Assembly: GCF_020829625.1 (NCBI RefSeq)
Contig: NZ_JAIVFX010000005.1
Location: 62,001 to 126,000, forward strand
Reading direction: 5' to 3'
From: Nostoc sp. XA010
GTDB lineage: Bacteria; Cyanobacteriota; Cyanobacteriia; Cyanobacteriales; Nostocaceae
DNA: 64,000 bases
The position numbers were made by a program, and so were the translations under genes. The notes under the pieces are model-generated. The model had not been told where the DNA came from and did not search any database. It saw nothing but the letters and a program-made list of their open reading frames with translations. Of the stretch, positions 44,100-53,834 are shown one piece after another. The stretch's first letter is position 1. The number at the start of each line of letters is the position of its first letter.

Positions 44100-44639
44100 T
44101 CAAGAACAGCCTTCAACAAATTCAACTTCTGGTAGTTTACCTGAGCGAAACTGAGTAACAAGCTTACCATCAGTCTCGAAGACAACGCGATAGTTTTGGT
44201 CAGCACGGTCTTTCGGGATAAATGTCAAGTAGTGTCCGCCTTGAACATATTTATGAGGTGTGACTTTAATTTGTCCTGGGTAAAGAGACTTGATTTGCGC
44301 TTCTGTGTCGCCAATTTTTGCACCTTTGAGGGTGGTAATTTGGGCATTTAGCCGCACATCTACTCTAGAAATGCGACCTCCTGTCACCATAAACGAAAGA
44401 TTTTTGGGTTCATTTTGTGGCTTAACATAGTAGCAATTGTTATTGGGTGGATCACCTACTAGCTGAGTACCAGCAGCCTTTGCCGCTTGGGAAAGAGTCA
44501 TCCCAACCCGTACTGTGCCGATTCCATTGATAAACAGTTTTGCCTGATTTGTCAGTTTCGCTTTTGCTACAACTGTACCGACAGTTAGAGAAGAAACCGC
44601 CAACGTTAAGGAAGCAAGAGTCAATAATTTAGTATTCAT
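44100..44639 (-). CDS. Exported hypothetical protein, BamE/SmpA-like motif
   Basis: The protein has 179 residues from ATG 44639 (MNTKLLTLASLTLAVSSLTV), which gives a typical Sec signal peptide cut near AKA; a longer start at 44693 would bury the signal. The mature part has INGIGTVRVGMTLSQAAKAAG, similar to the GMT..EV...LG motif in BamE/SmpA-type domains. It then carries NNNCYYVKPQNEP and ends EFVEGCS, with Cys residues that may form a disulfide. A periplasmic or secreted location is likely; function is not known. Confidence 0.7.
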   Translation of the reverse strand: MNTKLLTLASLTLAVSSLTVGTVVAKAKLTNQAKLFINGIGTVRVGMTLSQAAKAAGTQLVGDPPNNNCYYVKPQNEPKNLSFMVTGGRISRVDVRLNAQITTLKGAKIGDTEAQIKSLYPGQIKVTPHKYVQGGHYLTFIPKDRADQNYRVVFETDGKLVTQFRSGKLPEVEFVEGCS

Positions 44640-44703
44640 AAATTGTGCAAATAAAAGTGGGTAGACTTTTGTATACAGCTTCTGTGCTGTCAATTTTGGA
44701 TTT

Positions 44704-45222
44704 TCAGGTTGGTGATTGGCGAAATTTTAATATTACTTCGATCAAACCAACGATATTGCGGTTGAATTCAGGTAAATCTTCCGCAGGTATTCAATATTCC
44801 TGATGTATAGAACCGCCTACAGTTTTTATGGAGTAGCGGCTTAAAAACTTTGCACACACCTGAAAACGTGTTACATAGCCGATATATCCTGTGTCAGTAC
44901 TTGCCGCATTCCAGCTACGGGCAATTTGTGCGGCGTATTCTTCGTTAAGTACTGGGTAGAAAATAGGCTGTTCAAGTAGTCGAGGAGGAAAGTGGCGATC
45001 GCCACTTTCTTTAATCAAAGCCAGTTTTTTTGGCCCAGTAGGACGAAAAAGTGTGATTGTTTCTCGATAGCCGTTGGGCAAAGGTTCTCGTGCTTGCAGC
45101 CATGCTGTAGGAATACCTTCTACACCTATAGATATTGCCACAATACCACCCGCGATCGCACAAGTAGTATCTCTATCTCCCAAGCCACAAAAAATAATGG
45201 GGATAGTTAACACCATCCCCAT
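44704..45222 (-). pseudogene. ADP-ribosylglycohydrolase C-terminal remnant with nonsense mutation
   Basis: The frame from 45222 reads FCGLGDRDTTCAIAGGIVA and WLQAREPLPNG, the last metal-binding part and end of an ADP-ribosylglycohydrolase (DraG) fold, followed by a C-terminal extension (LFRPTGPKKLALIKESG, FYPVLNEEYAAQIA, GSIHQEY). It stops at 44791-44793 with TGA where family members, as I recall them, have Trp; after the stop the same frame continues IPAEDLPEFNRNIVG for 28 codons to 44704. The catalytic N-terminus is missing, and its apparent start lies inside the ftsH terminator hairpin. It is therefore a dead fragment. Confidence 0.7.
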
Positions 45223-45223
45223 T
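45187..45223 (-). terminator. Intrinsic terminator of ftsH
   Basis: The stem AATGGGGAT/ATCCCCATT (45196-45204 and 45215-45223) is followed on the minus strand by ATTTTTTG. It lies 38 bases after the ftsH stop. Confidence 0.85.
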
Positions 45224-45260
45224 TAAATTGACCAGTAGCTCAAGATTTTTCTTTAAGAGC

Positions 45261-47147
45261 TTACAGTTGCGGTACGTACTGCTGTTTCTCAGGAACTTCA
45301 GCGTACTCAGCCACAATCTGGCGGAATTCATCGCCGTCAATGGTTTCTTTTTCGATAAGCAAATCGACTAAGCGATCGGTGACAGTGCGATGGTCACGCA
45401 CAATTTTCTTGGCGTTGTCGTAGCATTCTTCCACGATCGCTCGCACTTGTCCATCAATGCGAGAGGCGATAGATTCGGAATACTCAGATCGGGTTGTCCA
45501 GTCACGACCCAAGAATACTTCACCCTGTTGGCTTTCCAACGACAATGGCCCTAAGTCGGACATCCCGAAACGAGTCACCATCTGCCGCGCCATTCCTGAT
45601 AACTGTTGCAAGTCTCCACCAGCGCCAGTTGTGACTTCCGCAGCCCCAAAAATTACTTCCTCAGCAGCGCGACCGCCCAAAGCACCAGTAATCCTGGCTT
45701 TCAACTGAGAACGAGAAATTAACCCTTGTTCTTCGTTGGGAGTAAACCAAGTTAAACCCTGTGCTTGTCCTCTTGGAATCAAGGTGACTTTCTGTACTGG
45801 ATCATGGTCTTTTAACAAAGTTCCCACTAAGGCATGTCCAATTTCGTGGTATGCAATTAAGCGCTTGCTCTTGCTGTCTACCAAAGGAGTGCCTTCCATC
45901 CCAGCGACTACCCGATCCACCGCGTCATCAATTTCGCGGAGGGTGATAGCTTCTTTGCGTCTTCTCGCAGTCAGAATTGCTGCTTCGTTAAGTAAGTTGG
46001 CTAAATCAGCACCAGTAAATCCAGGAGTACGGCGAGCGATCGCATCCAAAGATACACTAGGGTCTAGTTTCTTATTGCGTGAATGGACTTGTAAGATTTC
46101 CAAACGTCCTTTGATATCGGGTGCATCGACAGTTACTTGTCTGTCAAAGCGACCAGGACGCAACAATGCTGAATCTAGTACATCGGGACGGTTGGTGGCA
46201 GCAATAATAATGATGCCAGTGTTACCTTCAAACCCGTCCATTTCGGTGAGCAACTGGTTGAGGGTTTGCTCTCTCTCGTCGTTACCGCCACCGATACCAG
46301 CGCCGCGTTGGCGTCCTACTGCGTCGATTTCATCGATGAAGATGATACAGGGGGCGTTGTCTTTGGCTTTCTTGAACAAATCGCGGACGCGAGATGCACC
46401 CACACCAACGAACATTTCCACAAATTCCGAACCGGAAATACTGAAGAAAGGTACGCCTGCTTCACCAGCGATCGCTTTTGCTAGTAAAGTTTTACCAGTT
46501 CCAGGAGGCCCAACTAACAGCACTCCCTTGGGAATCCGTGCGCCTACTGCGGTAAATCTTTCTGGCTGCTTCAGGAAGGTGACAACTTCTTGCAATTCTT
46601 CCTTAGCTTCTTCAATCCCGGCTACATCGTCAAATTTGACCCCGGTTTTCGCTTCCATTTGGAAACGCGCCTTGGATTTGCCGAAGTTCATCGCTTGACC
46701 TGGGCCGCCGGGGAGGTTGCTAGAACGCCGGAACAAAAAGAACAGCCCAGTAATCAATAAAACTGGGAATATCAGATTGCCCAACAATCCCCAAATTGCG
46801 CCATCATTCCGCATCGGGTGAGCATCAAAACTGATGTCTTTTTCTTTGAGCTTGCTAATTAACTCAGGAGCGTTAACAGGCAAATCCACACGCCACCTTT
46901 GGACACGATTTTCGATGTCTGGATCGCGGGCTTCTATAATTGCCGTCCTACCGCCTTCGTACAGATCCACACTGTTGACGCGATCGCCATCCAAGTATTC
47001 TAGAAAGCGACCATAGGTCATGCGCGTATTGGCTGCATTCTTACTCATGTCAGTAGGAGCGCCTGCAAAGGCCCCTTGCCAGAAGAAAAAACCAATTACC
47101 AAAGCAGGCAATGTCCAGAGTACTACGACTTTCCAAGAGAATTTCAT
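45261..47147 (-). CDS. ftsH: ATP-dependent zinc metalloprotease FtsH
   Basis: This 628-residue FtsH has two N-terminal membrane helices (about residues 7-24 and 110-135). The AAA+ module has Walker A GPPGTGKT, Walker [12 protein letters not shown] and the second region of homology [18 protein letters not shown]. The zinc site is HEIGH with a later acidic ligand. It degrades damaged membrane proteins, such as photosystem II D1, in thylakoids or the cytoplasmic membrane. The sequence [14 protein letters not shown] is the pore-loop region. Cyanobacteria have several FtsH paralogues; which one this is cannot be settled by eye. It has its own terminator at 45187. Confidence 0.97.
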   Translation of the reverse strand: MKFSWKVVVLWTLPALVIGFFFWQGAFAGAPTDMSKNAANTRMTYGRFLEYLDGDRVNSVDLYEGGRTAIIEARDPDIENRVQRWRVDLPVNAPELISKLKEKDISFDAHPMRNDGAIWGLLGNLIFPVLLITGLFFLFRRSSNLPGGPGQAMNFGKSKARFQMEAKTGVKFDDVAGIEEAKEELQEVVTFLKQPERFTAVGARIPKGVLLVGPPGTGKTLLAKAIAGEAGVPFFSISGSEFVEMFVGVGASRVRDLFKKAKDNAPCIIFIDEIDAVGRQRGAGIGGGNDEREQTLNQLLTEMDGFEGNTGIIIIAATNRPDVLDSALLRPGRFDRQVTVDAPDIKGRLEILQVHSRNKKLDPSVSLDAIARRTPGFTGADLANLLNEAAILTARRRKEAITLREIDDAVDRVVAGMEGTPLVDSKSKRLIAYHEIGHALVGTLLKDHDPVQKVTLIPRGQAQGLTWFTPNEEQGLISRSQLKARITGALGGRAAEEVIFGAAEVTTGAGGDLQQLSGMARQMVTRFGMSDLGPLSLESQQGEVFLGRDWTTRSEYSESIASRIDGQVRAIVEECYDNAKKIVRDHRTVTDRLVDLLIEKETIDGDEFRQIVAEYAEVPEKQQYVPQL

Positions 47148-47728
47148 CTTAATTTGCCTCTAGATGCCTATACAATTCATCAGCCTTAGTAACCAAATGT
47201 TCATCACTCTGTCACCTTAAGCTGTTAACGGATGTTTATAAATCCATTTTGTGTAATTTGATCTCTTATATGCACTGCCATACAGCGATTGGCGCATTTT
47301 GGCGATGCCAACAAGAATCTTAATCAAAGTTAACTTAATTTTAATACAAAATCGCACGAGAAAAGGGAGCGCAACGGGATGCAAAGACACGGATAATTTC
47401 TCCAGAATGTTCTTCGTGTCGTTCCAGGCTCTCTCAATCATCATTAGGGGAGTAGGGAGTCATAGGTGTTAACTTTACGTAAAAGCTATGTCCCGCAAGG
47501 AACTTCAGTTCCTTGCTAATAGCGGAAGTCATCTGAAGATGACTAAATATAGCAAAAAATCTTTAGTCTACTTCAGTAGACTTTAGCTAAAAGCCAAAGA
47601 ACTTTAGTTCGAGGCGGGTGAGTCAGCTAACAGTTAAGCTACTTTTAGCTTAAGTTGACACCAATGGTAGGGAGTAGGGCACAACGGAGAGAGAAATAAC
47701 CAATGCCCAATGCCCAATGCCCCATTCC
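47148..47728. other. Non-coding region with palindromic repeats, upstream of ftsH
   Basis: These 581 bases lack a credible gene; a 75-codon frame on the minus strand (47217-47444) has no recognisable features. The right half (47497-47610) contains a series of small palindromes described separately. The ftsH promoter must lie near 47160-47250. Confidence 0.5.
47497..47610. repeat. Cluster of four CTTCAG-centred palindromes
   Basis: AAGGAACTTCAGTTCCTT (47497-47514), AGTCATCTGAAGATGACT (47527-47544), AGTCTACTTCAGTAGACT (47565-47582) and GAACTTTAGTTC (47599-47610) follow each other at about 30-base steps. The first three share the centre CTTCAG or CTGAAG and differ in their arms; the fourth has CTTTAG. 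Confidence 0.8.
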
Positions 47729-48223
47729 CTACTTAACTTCTGTAATTTTTAGAGTGTAAGGAAGATACTTGTCTTTTTCGTAGGAACCAATCCAAACTTC
47801 GTAATTTCCAGGCAGCCATTCACCAATCATGCCAGCATTTTTGCCATCAAAATCGTCATTGCACCAAGTACCACCAGGCCCCTTAATAATGATGGTGGTG
47901 TCTTCAGGACTTTGTACTTGCAGCTTTAGGTAGTCAAATTTACTTGTTAGCGCTAATGTGTGGTCTGGTGTTTCATCAACAAAGCCGGTGCAAGGGCCAG
48001 TGGCTGTTTCACTTCTCCCACCTACTTGACTCCCAGATATTGAACCACCACTCATCCCGCGAACTGTCAGGGGGTCTGGAGAAAACTGAGGGCTAATGGT
48101 GACATCTCCAAATATCGTTGGCGTTTCCTCAGCATCAACGGTAGCATTTACTGTTGATGTGATGAACAGCATAACTATCATGAACGATAATTTCATCCCA
48201 CTATTGAGCGCTTTTGTTGGCAT
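47729..48223 (-). CDS. Secreted protein with PPC-like domain
   Basis: The 164-residue protein starts with a signal peptide (LSFMIVMLFITSTVNATVDA, about residues 13-32). The following part has CTGFVDETPDHTLAL, then FDYLKLQVQSPEDTTI, GPGGTWCNDDFDGKN and LPGNYEVWIGSYE. This is the beta-sandwich pattern of bacterial pre-peptidase C-terminal (PPC) or related domains, with two Cys that may pair. Such stand-alone proteins are common in cyanobacteria without known function. It lies downstream of the gltX gene on the same strand, with spacer repeats between. Confidence 0.7.
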   Translation of the reverse strand: MPTKALNSGMKLSFMIVMLFITSTVNATVDAEETPTIFGDVTISPQFSPDPLTVRGMSGGSISGSQVGGRSETATGPCTGFVDETPDHTLALTSKFDYLKLQVQSPEDTTIIIKGPGGTWCNDDFDGKNAGMIGEWLPGNYEVWIGSYEKDKYLPYTLKITEVK

Positions 48224-48415
48224 TGTAATTACGTTCGCTTCTAAGTGTTTTTGAAGACATGAATTTTACACACCAAGTTCCCAACCTGAGGATAATTGAC
48301 TACCTATTTTAGATTTGAAATTGGGGAATGAGGAATGGGGGAAGAATTCTTATAATTCCTCACTCACCACTCCCTACTCCCCACTTCGAGATCCATTTAA
48401 AATTTGTTGTAATCG

Positions 48416-49861
48416 CTAATTAGCTTCTGTTATTGCCTTACTCAAGCGTGACTTATCTAAACCAATATGATTTAGTAGTAACCAAGATTGTATAAGGTCG
48501 GGACCATGAACATCCCCAGTTAAGGCTGCTCTGAGCGATCGCATTACTAAGCCTTTTTTGACTTTTTGCTCTTTCACCACTTGTTTGATAATGTCTTGGG
48601 CGGTGGCTTCTGACAGCTGCGGCTGATTTTCTAAAGCTGTGACAATCCCCTCAAGGACAGCAGTAGAACCTTCTTGCTTCAGTTGTGTACTACCTTCGTC
48701 GCTAAATTCAACTGTGTCAGTAAAAAATAGTTGGCTTTGAGGTACTGCATCTACTAAACGAGTCAAACTCTGGCTAATTAAAGTTACTAGCTGTTCTAAC
48801 CAGGCGCGATCGCGTCCACCATCAAATTTATACCCAGCCGCTTGCCAATAGGGGATGAGTAAATCTGTGAGTTTATCTACTGGCGTTTTGTGGATATACT
48901 GACTGTTTAACCAATCCAGCTTGTCCCAGTCAAACTTTGCACCTGCTTTATTTACACGCTCAAAACCAAATTCTTTGGCTGCTTCTTCTAAAATAAATAT
49001 TTCTTGCGTCGAATCTGGTGGCGACCAACCCAACAATGTCATGTAATTTACTAAGCCTTCAGAAGTAAAGCCCATTTGCTGAAAGTCCGAAATGGAAGTA
49101 ACGCCATCCCGCTTTGAAAGCTTGCGCCCTTCCATGTTCAAAATTAGCGGCGTGTGGGCAAACTCTGGAATTTTTGCACCCATTGCTTCATACAGCAGAA
49201 TCTGCTTGGCGGTGTTGGCAATATGGTCTTCTCCCCGGATGACATGGGTAATTTGCATATCGATGTCATCTACTACAACTACAAAGTTATATAAAGGTTG
49301 ACCGCTTCCTTCTTCTGAGGCGCGGGCGATGACCATATCACCACCTAAATCGCTACCTCGCCAAGACATTTTTCCCCTTACTAGGTCGTTCCAGACAATT
49401 TCCCGCCCATCTTCGATTTTGAAACGAATCACAGAGGAGCGACCTTCTGCTTCAAATGCGCTGCGTTGTTCTGGGGTGAGGTTGCGGTGACGGTTGTCAT
49501 AGCGAGGAGCTTCGCCTCTAGCTTTCTGAGCTTCTCTTAGAGTTTCTAGTTCTTCAGAAGTTGTGTAGCAGCGATAAGCTAATCCTTGGTCTAGCAGTTT
49601 TTGCACTGCTTCCTTATAAAAATCAAGGCGTTGAGATTGGAAAAATGGCCCTTCATCCCAGTTAAGCCCTAGCCAACTCAATCCTTCAAGAATATTGTCG
49701 GTATATTCTGGACGCGATCGCTCTAAATCTGTGTCTTCTATTCGCAGGATAAATTTCCCGCCGTGGTGGCGGGCAAATAACCAGTTAAATACAGCCGTTC
49801 TAGCTGTACCAATATGTAAATTTCCGGTTGGACTTGGCGCAATACGGACTCTGACAGTCAC
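48416..49861 (-). CDS. gltX: Glutamyl-tRNA synthetase
   Basis: The enzyme has about 481 residues from GTG 49861 ([18 protein letters not shown]). A longer frame to ATG 49909 exists but adds residues not seen in the family. Class I signatures are HIGTART (HIGH) and KLSKRDG (KMSKS), with the Glu-recognition part RFAPSPTG-like start and the discriminating [12 protein letters not shown]. The C-terminal anticodon-binding helical domain is complete. It charges tRNA-Glu (in cyanobacteria usually also tRNA-Gln, later amidated), and Glu-tRNA also feeds haem and chlorophyll synthesis. The tRNA-Asp gene lies just upstream on the same strand. Confidence 0.95.
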   Translation of the reverse strand: MTVRVRIAPSPTGNLHIGTARTAVFNWLFARHHGGKFILRIEDTDLERSRPEYTDNILEGLSWLGLNWDEGPFFQSQRLDFYKEAVQKLLDQGLAYRCYTTSEELETLREAQKARGEAPRYDNRHRNLTPEQRSAFEAEGRSSVIRFKIEDGREIVWNDLVRGKMSWRGSDLGGDMVIARASEEGSGQPLYNFVVVVDDIDMQITHVIRGEDHIANTAKQILLYEAMGAKIPEFAHTPLILNMEGRKLSKRDGVTSISDFQQMGFTSEGLVNYMTLLGWSPPDSTQEIFILEEAAKEFGFERVNKAGAKFDWDKLDWLNSQYIHKTPVDKLTDLLIPYWQAAGYKFDGGRDRAWLEQLVTLISQSLTRLVDAVPQSQLFFTDTVEFSDEGSTQLKQEGSTAVLEGIVTALENQPQLSEATAQDIIKQVVKEQKVKKGLVMRSLRAALTGDVHGPDLIQSWLLLNHIGLDKSRLSKAITEAN

Positions 49862-49998
49862 AGTTAATTCTCTCTTTCGCAAAGCATGATAAATGTAGCT
49901 TATATTCAAACCCTGAATTCTGGGTCAATCACTTGGGGAATTCAAAATTTAAAATCACCGAAGTTCATTTCAGTGATTGACTACTCATAAATTTAGAA

Positions 49999-50072
49999 CG
50001 GGACTGACGGGGCTCGAACCCGCAACTTCCGCCGTGACAGGGCGGTGCTCTAACCAATTGAACTACAGTCCC
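49999..50072 (-). tRNA. tRNA-Asp (GTC)
   Basis: Read on the minus strand, the 74-base sequence starts GGGACTGTAGTTCAATTGG, has an acceptor stem GGGACTG/CAGTCCC and discriminator G. The anticodon loop CCCTGTCACGG gives anticodon GTC, and the T loop is GGTTCGAGC. All cloverleaf parts are present; CCA is not encoded. Confidence 0.97.
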
Positions 50073-50182
50073 TTGTTTGGCAACTTTGCTATTATCACTA
50101 TTTTTTTTCTACTTGTCAAGCGTTTTGGAGTTAGAAATTAGGAATTCTTTTTGTCCCGTCTTTCCAAGGTGCAGATTTTTCC

Positions 50183-51721
50183 TCAAATAGAGCAGGATAA
50201 TACAACCTGTGGCTGTGATTCCAGATGCTGCAATATGCGAGATTGCATTTGTTTATACTGCTGCTTTAATAGCTGTTTGCTCAACTGGGGTTGAGAAGCG
50301 GGTGGTAGACTATGAATTTGTTGCGACCAGTTTTTCAACATTTGTCGCTGAGTTGGCTCGATGCGACTACTGAGAACGTTGGTGCAAGAATGTGGTGCTT
50401 CCAGAGTAAAGAAAATCAAAGGATAGTGTTCATTTTCAGCCAGCAAACTTACCAGCCTAAGATTTTGGGGATTTTGCATATCTAAGTAGCTAGGTAGCCA
50501 CTTAGGAGCCAATTGCCGATTGTAGAGTACAGTGACCCACAACAGCATTGGGTGAGGGGATGTCATGAAGATAAACTGGTTATAACGGGTAGAAAGGGCA
50601 TAGTTTTTGATTTCTTGTTTAGGCAACATCAACCATAGTGCTGTCATAGCTCCCTGTGCAGTGTCTATAAGCTGGGGAAAAACAATTTCTTGAATCGGTT
50701 TATTTTGAGGCCACAAAAGTTTATGACAGCTTTGTTCTACTGTGATTGGTAAACCTGAATCTAAAGGACGGCTAAGGATGGAACTAGGACGTAAAGTTGT
50801 AGGTATACTGGGATAATTAAACTCTTCTAAATTGTTTAAGACTTGCAAAACTTGAGCGATATTTTGGGGGCGATCGCAAGATTTTTTCGCAAGACAAGAC
50901 ATGATTAAATTATTTAGTTTTTGAGGTATTTTAAGAGTAGGTTGAACATCTGCGATCGCTTTTGGTTGCTCAAAGTTATGTGCTTTATACCAAGCACCAA
51001 AGTAATCAGTTTCTGGTTGCCAAGGTTTTTTGCCTGTGAGCATTTCAAACATCATCACACCCAGGCTATAAATATCAGAGCGACTATCTAATTTTTCTCC
51101 ATCTAGGTGTTCTGGTGAACAGTAGGGTAAAGTGCCATTAAATCCTTTGCTTGTACTAGCTGTTGATGATGCATAATTCAAAAATCTAGCAATACCAAAA
51201 TCGAGAATTTTAACTAACTGTCCCAATATCGGATCGGGAATAACTAATATATTGGCAGGTTTGATATCTCTATGAACTAACGGATAGATTTTGCCATCAA
51301 TGTTAATGCCTTGATGGGCGCACTGTAAGCCCAAACAAATTTGGCGGGAGAGAGTCAAAAACATGGGTAGTGGTAGCGGAATTAAATCCTTTAAACTCTT
51401 ACCACATAGATATTCCATAACGTAATATGGTTTTCCTTTCTCATTTACACCATAATCATACGCCCGGACTATATGTAAACTATTTTGGCTCAAAGCTGCA
51501 CTCATTAAAGCTTCACGAGCAAAGTCTTGTTGCATTTTGTTATCGACAACAGTTTTAGTCAAAAACTTGATAGCAACTGGTGTGCCTCCTAACAAAATAT
51601 CATTTGCTAAAAAAACTTCACCCATGCCACCGCTACCAATTAATTGCTTAAGTTGATAACGATTGGCAAGCAAGCCCGTACTAGTTGGAGATGTAATTAA
51701 GCTCTTATTCACTTTATTCAC
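50183..51721 (-). CDS. Serine/threonine protein kinase with conserved C-terminal domain (twin 1)
   Basis: The 512-residue protein has a Hanks-type kinase domain (about residues 20-290): the G-loop IGSGGMGEVFLA, the catalytic Lys in VAIKFL, the catalytic loop HRDIKPANIL, DFGIAR, and a P+1/APE region YCSPEHLD. No membrane segment is seen, so it is cytosolic. Residues about 330-512 form a domain also found in the kinase encoded next to it at 51896: LLWPQNKPIQEIVFP, TALWLMLPKQEI, MLLWVTVLYNRQ. This domain is not recognised. The pair lies in tandem in the same direction, separated by 174 bases. Confidence 0.88.
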   Translation of the reverse strand: MNKVNKSLITSPTSTGLLANRYQLKQLIGSGGMGEVFLANDILLGGTPVAIKFLTKTVVDNKMQQDFAREALMSAALSQNSLHIVRAYDYGVNEKGKPYYVMEYLCGKSLKDLIPLPLPMFLTLSRQICLGLQCAHQGINIDGKIYPLVHRDIKPANILVIPDPILGQLVKILDFGIARFLNYASSTASTSKGFNGTLPYCSPEHLDGEKLDSRSDIYSLGVMMFEMLTGKKPWQPETDYFGAWYKAHNFEQPKAIADVQPTLKIPQKLNNLIMSCLAKKSCDRPQNIAQVLQVLNNLEEFNYPSIPTTLRPSSILSRPLDSGLPITVEQSCHKLLWPQNKPIQEIVFPQLIDTAQGAMTALWLMLPKQEIKNYALSTRYNQFIFMTSPHPMLLWVTVLYNRQLAPKWLPSYLDMQNPQNLRLVSLLAENEHYPLIFFTLEAPHSCTNVLSSRIEPTQRQMLKNWSQQIHSLPPASQPQLSKQLLKQQYKQMQSRILQHLESQPQVVLSCSI

Positions 51722-51895
51722 CTCTGTTGCTGAGTCTATTTAAAGTTAGCAATACACACATAAAAATATCATTAGGTAATGGGAACAAGCATTTTTATTC
51801 TGGTATCAGACTTTCAAGGACGTGATAAAAGGTTTAAATAAGCCGGAAGTCGAAAGTACAGTTTTGTAACGGGGATTTAGACCCCGCCACAAAAC

Positions 51896-53557
51896 TTACG
51901 GCTTGTTAGAAGCCGGGGACTTAAACTCGCCAAAGTTCGTTAAAAACATTTCCAAAAATTTATCCATCCAACTTTTTAAACCTTCTGTCTCAGCTTTTTG
52001 ATCTGCGGTTAACTTGTGTAAGATGTCTAACTTCAGCTTTTCATAATCTGCTTTTAGAAGATTTTTGGCTTGATTAGACAGAATTAATTCATTTGAATGT
52101 TGACTCATGTCTAAACAATCTATAAGTTGCTGGCGCTGGTTACCCGTAAGGCTTAAAGTTGTTACATGAGAGCAACGAGTTGGATCTTCTATGGCAAAAA
52201 ATAGTAGATGATAGTAACCTACTTCCGCTAAAGTACGTGCTATATTCTGGGCTTTGTTATCTTTCAAATCCAGAAAATAAGGTAACCACTTAGGCATAGA
52301 AGGTTGGGTATCATATAGTACGGTTACCCACATTAGCATCGGGTAAACATTTATTTTACTAATAAATTCAGTAGCATGTATTTTATCGAAAAACTTTGTA
52401 ATCTCTTGTTTGGGTAACATTGCCCAAAAAGTTGGTATAGCTCTTTCAGTTGTTTGTAGTAAATCGGGAAAACCTATTGGCGCAATTGGTTTATTTTTAG
52501 GCCAATTCTTCTGCAAACATTCTTTTTCCGATAATAAAGTTGAAGGGATTAATTGAACCGGGAATGAAAGTTTTGTAATGTCACTACTGTTACTAGAAAT
52601 AGGGTGATTAATCTGAATATTGACTTTTTCTAAAGCTTCTAATATTTGGTTGATATTTTGAGGGCGATCGCTTACATCTTTAGCTAAACACCTCATCACT
52701 ATTTTTTCTAACACCTGCGGGATTTTGACTTGCGGATTTACTTCCTCAAGGGTAGGTGGAATTTGAAAGCGATGCGCTTGATACCAAGTACCAAAGGAGT
52801 TACTTTTTGTCTGAATCTGGAATGGATGCTTTCCTGTCAGCATCTCAAACATTAGTACTCCCAAACTATAAATATCAGAGCGAACATCTAGGAATTTTCG
52901 CCCTTCCATGTGTTCGGGAGAACAGTAAGGTAAACTGCCAATAAAAGAATCTGTTAGCGTCATCCCACTTCGCTCTGTTAAAAATTTGGCAATACCAAAA
53001 TCTAGTATTTTAACATTTTCTTCTTGTTTACTATCTTCAGTAATGAATATATTTTCCGGTTTAATATCTCTATGAACAATAGGAAAAATCTCTCCTTTGA
53101 GGCTGATACCTTGGTGGGCACATTGTAAACCTAAACAAATTTGATTACAAATCTCTAAAAACTTTGATATTGTTAAGGGCTGAATTTTAAGAATTTGTTT
53201 GAGATTTTTTCCTTGCAGGTATTCCATTACATAAAACGGAGTTTTATCTTCAGTAATGCCATAGCTTAATATGCGAACAATATGTTTACTTTTGCGCCCC
53301 AATTGAGCGCCGATAAAAATCTCTCTAGCAAAGCGTTGGGACATGTGCTGGTTCGCCAAACTGAGTGATAAAATTTTGACTGCGATCGCCATACCACCTT
53401 TAGCAGTATCTTCTGCTAAATAAACTCTACCCATGCCACCTTTGCCAATCAAATCTTTTATTAAATAGCGATTATTTAAAAACTTTCCAATATAATTGTC
53501 TAATTCTGCTTTTTGCCCTACCATATTCTCAATTTTATTTAGTAACATAAAAATCAT
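51896..53557 (-). CDS. Serine/threonine protein kinase with conserved C-terminal domain (twin 2)
   Basis: The 553-residue protein carries a Hanks-type domain (about residues 28-295) with IGKGGMGRVYLAED, the VAE/K lysine in IAVKILSL, HRDIKPENIF, DFGIAKF and SPEHMEGRKF. The C-terminal domain (about 340-520) parallels its neighbour: QKNWPKNKPIAPIGFP, TFWAMLPKQEITKF, MLMWVTVLYDTQ, and ends with a helical tail. The true start may be an internal ATG (MVGQKAELDN), since several in-frame starts occur in the first dozen codons. The two kinases are probably an old tandem duplication and may share a partner. Confidence 0.88.
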   Translation of the reverse strand: MIFMLLNKIENMVGQKAELDNYIGKFLNNRYLIKDLIGKGGMGRVYLAEDTAKGGMAIAVKILSLSLANQHMSQRFAREIFIGAQLGRKSKHIVRILSYGITEDKTPFYVMEYLQGKNLKQILKIQPLTISKFLEICNQICLGLQCAHQGISLKGEIFPIVHRDIKPENIFITEDSKQEENVKILDFGIAKFLTERSGMTLTDSFIGSLPYCSPEHMEGRKFLDVRSDIYSLGVLMFEMLTGKHPFQIQTKSNSFGTWYQAHRFQIPPTLEEVNPQVKIPQVLEKIVMRCLAKDVSDRPQNINQILEALEKVNIQINHPISSNSSDITKLSFPVQLIPSTLLSEKECLQKNWPKNKPIAPIGFPDLLQTTERAIPTFWAMLPKQEITKFFDKIHATEFISKINVYPMLMWVTVLYDTQPSMPKWLPYFLDLKDNKAQNIARTLAEVGYYHLLFFAIEDPTRCSHVTTLSLTGNQRQQLIDCLDMSQHSNELILSNQAKNLLKADYEKLKLDILHKLTADQKAETEGLKSWMDKFLEMFLTNFGEFKSPASNKP

Positions 53558-53834
53558 TTATGAAAAATATTTTTGGCAAAATACTTTAATAAGTCTTAGC
53601 TAATTATGAAATTTAAATTTAGAAAGTATCAAAATTTGTAGGAAATTAATCATATCCTATAATCATGGTTAATCTCTCGGAAAAATCTTCTAAACATTAT
53701 GTAACATATCTATTAAGCAATAGGGTTGAGAAATTACACGGAAACTACAAATAAGCTAGATAAAGCTCGCTAGTAGATTCCGTGAATACACAGGTAAAAA
53801 TAAATTATTGTAAAACCCTGATACCTCTGTACAG
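53558..53834. other. AT-rich spacer between kinase twin 2 and the phytase-like gene
   Basis: 277 bases with no credible gene and no strong hairpin; promoter of the kinase pair is expected near 53560-53650. Confidence 0.4.

Noticed and set aside
45736-46698. A 320-codon frame antisense to ftsH
   Set aside because: It lies wholly opposite the conserved AAA and protease parts of ftsH and has no family features.
47217-47444. A 75-codon minus-strand frame upstream of ftsH
   Set aside because: No recognisable feature, no ribosome site; more likely leader or spacer of ftsH.
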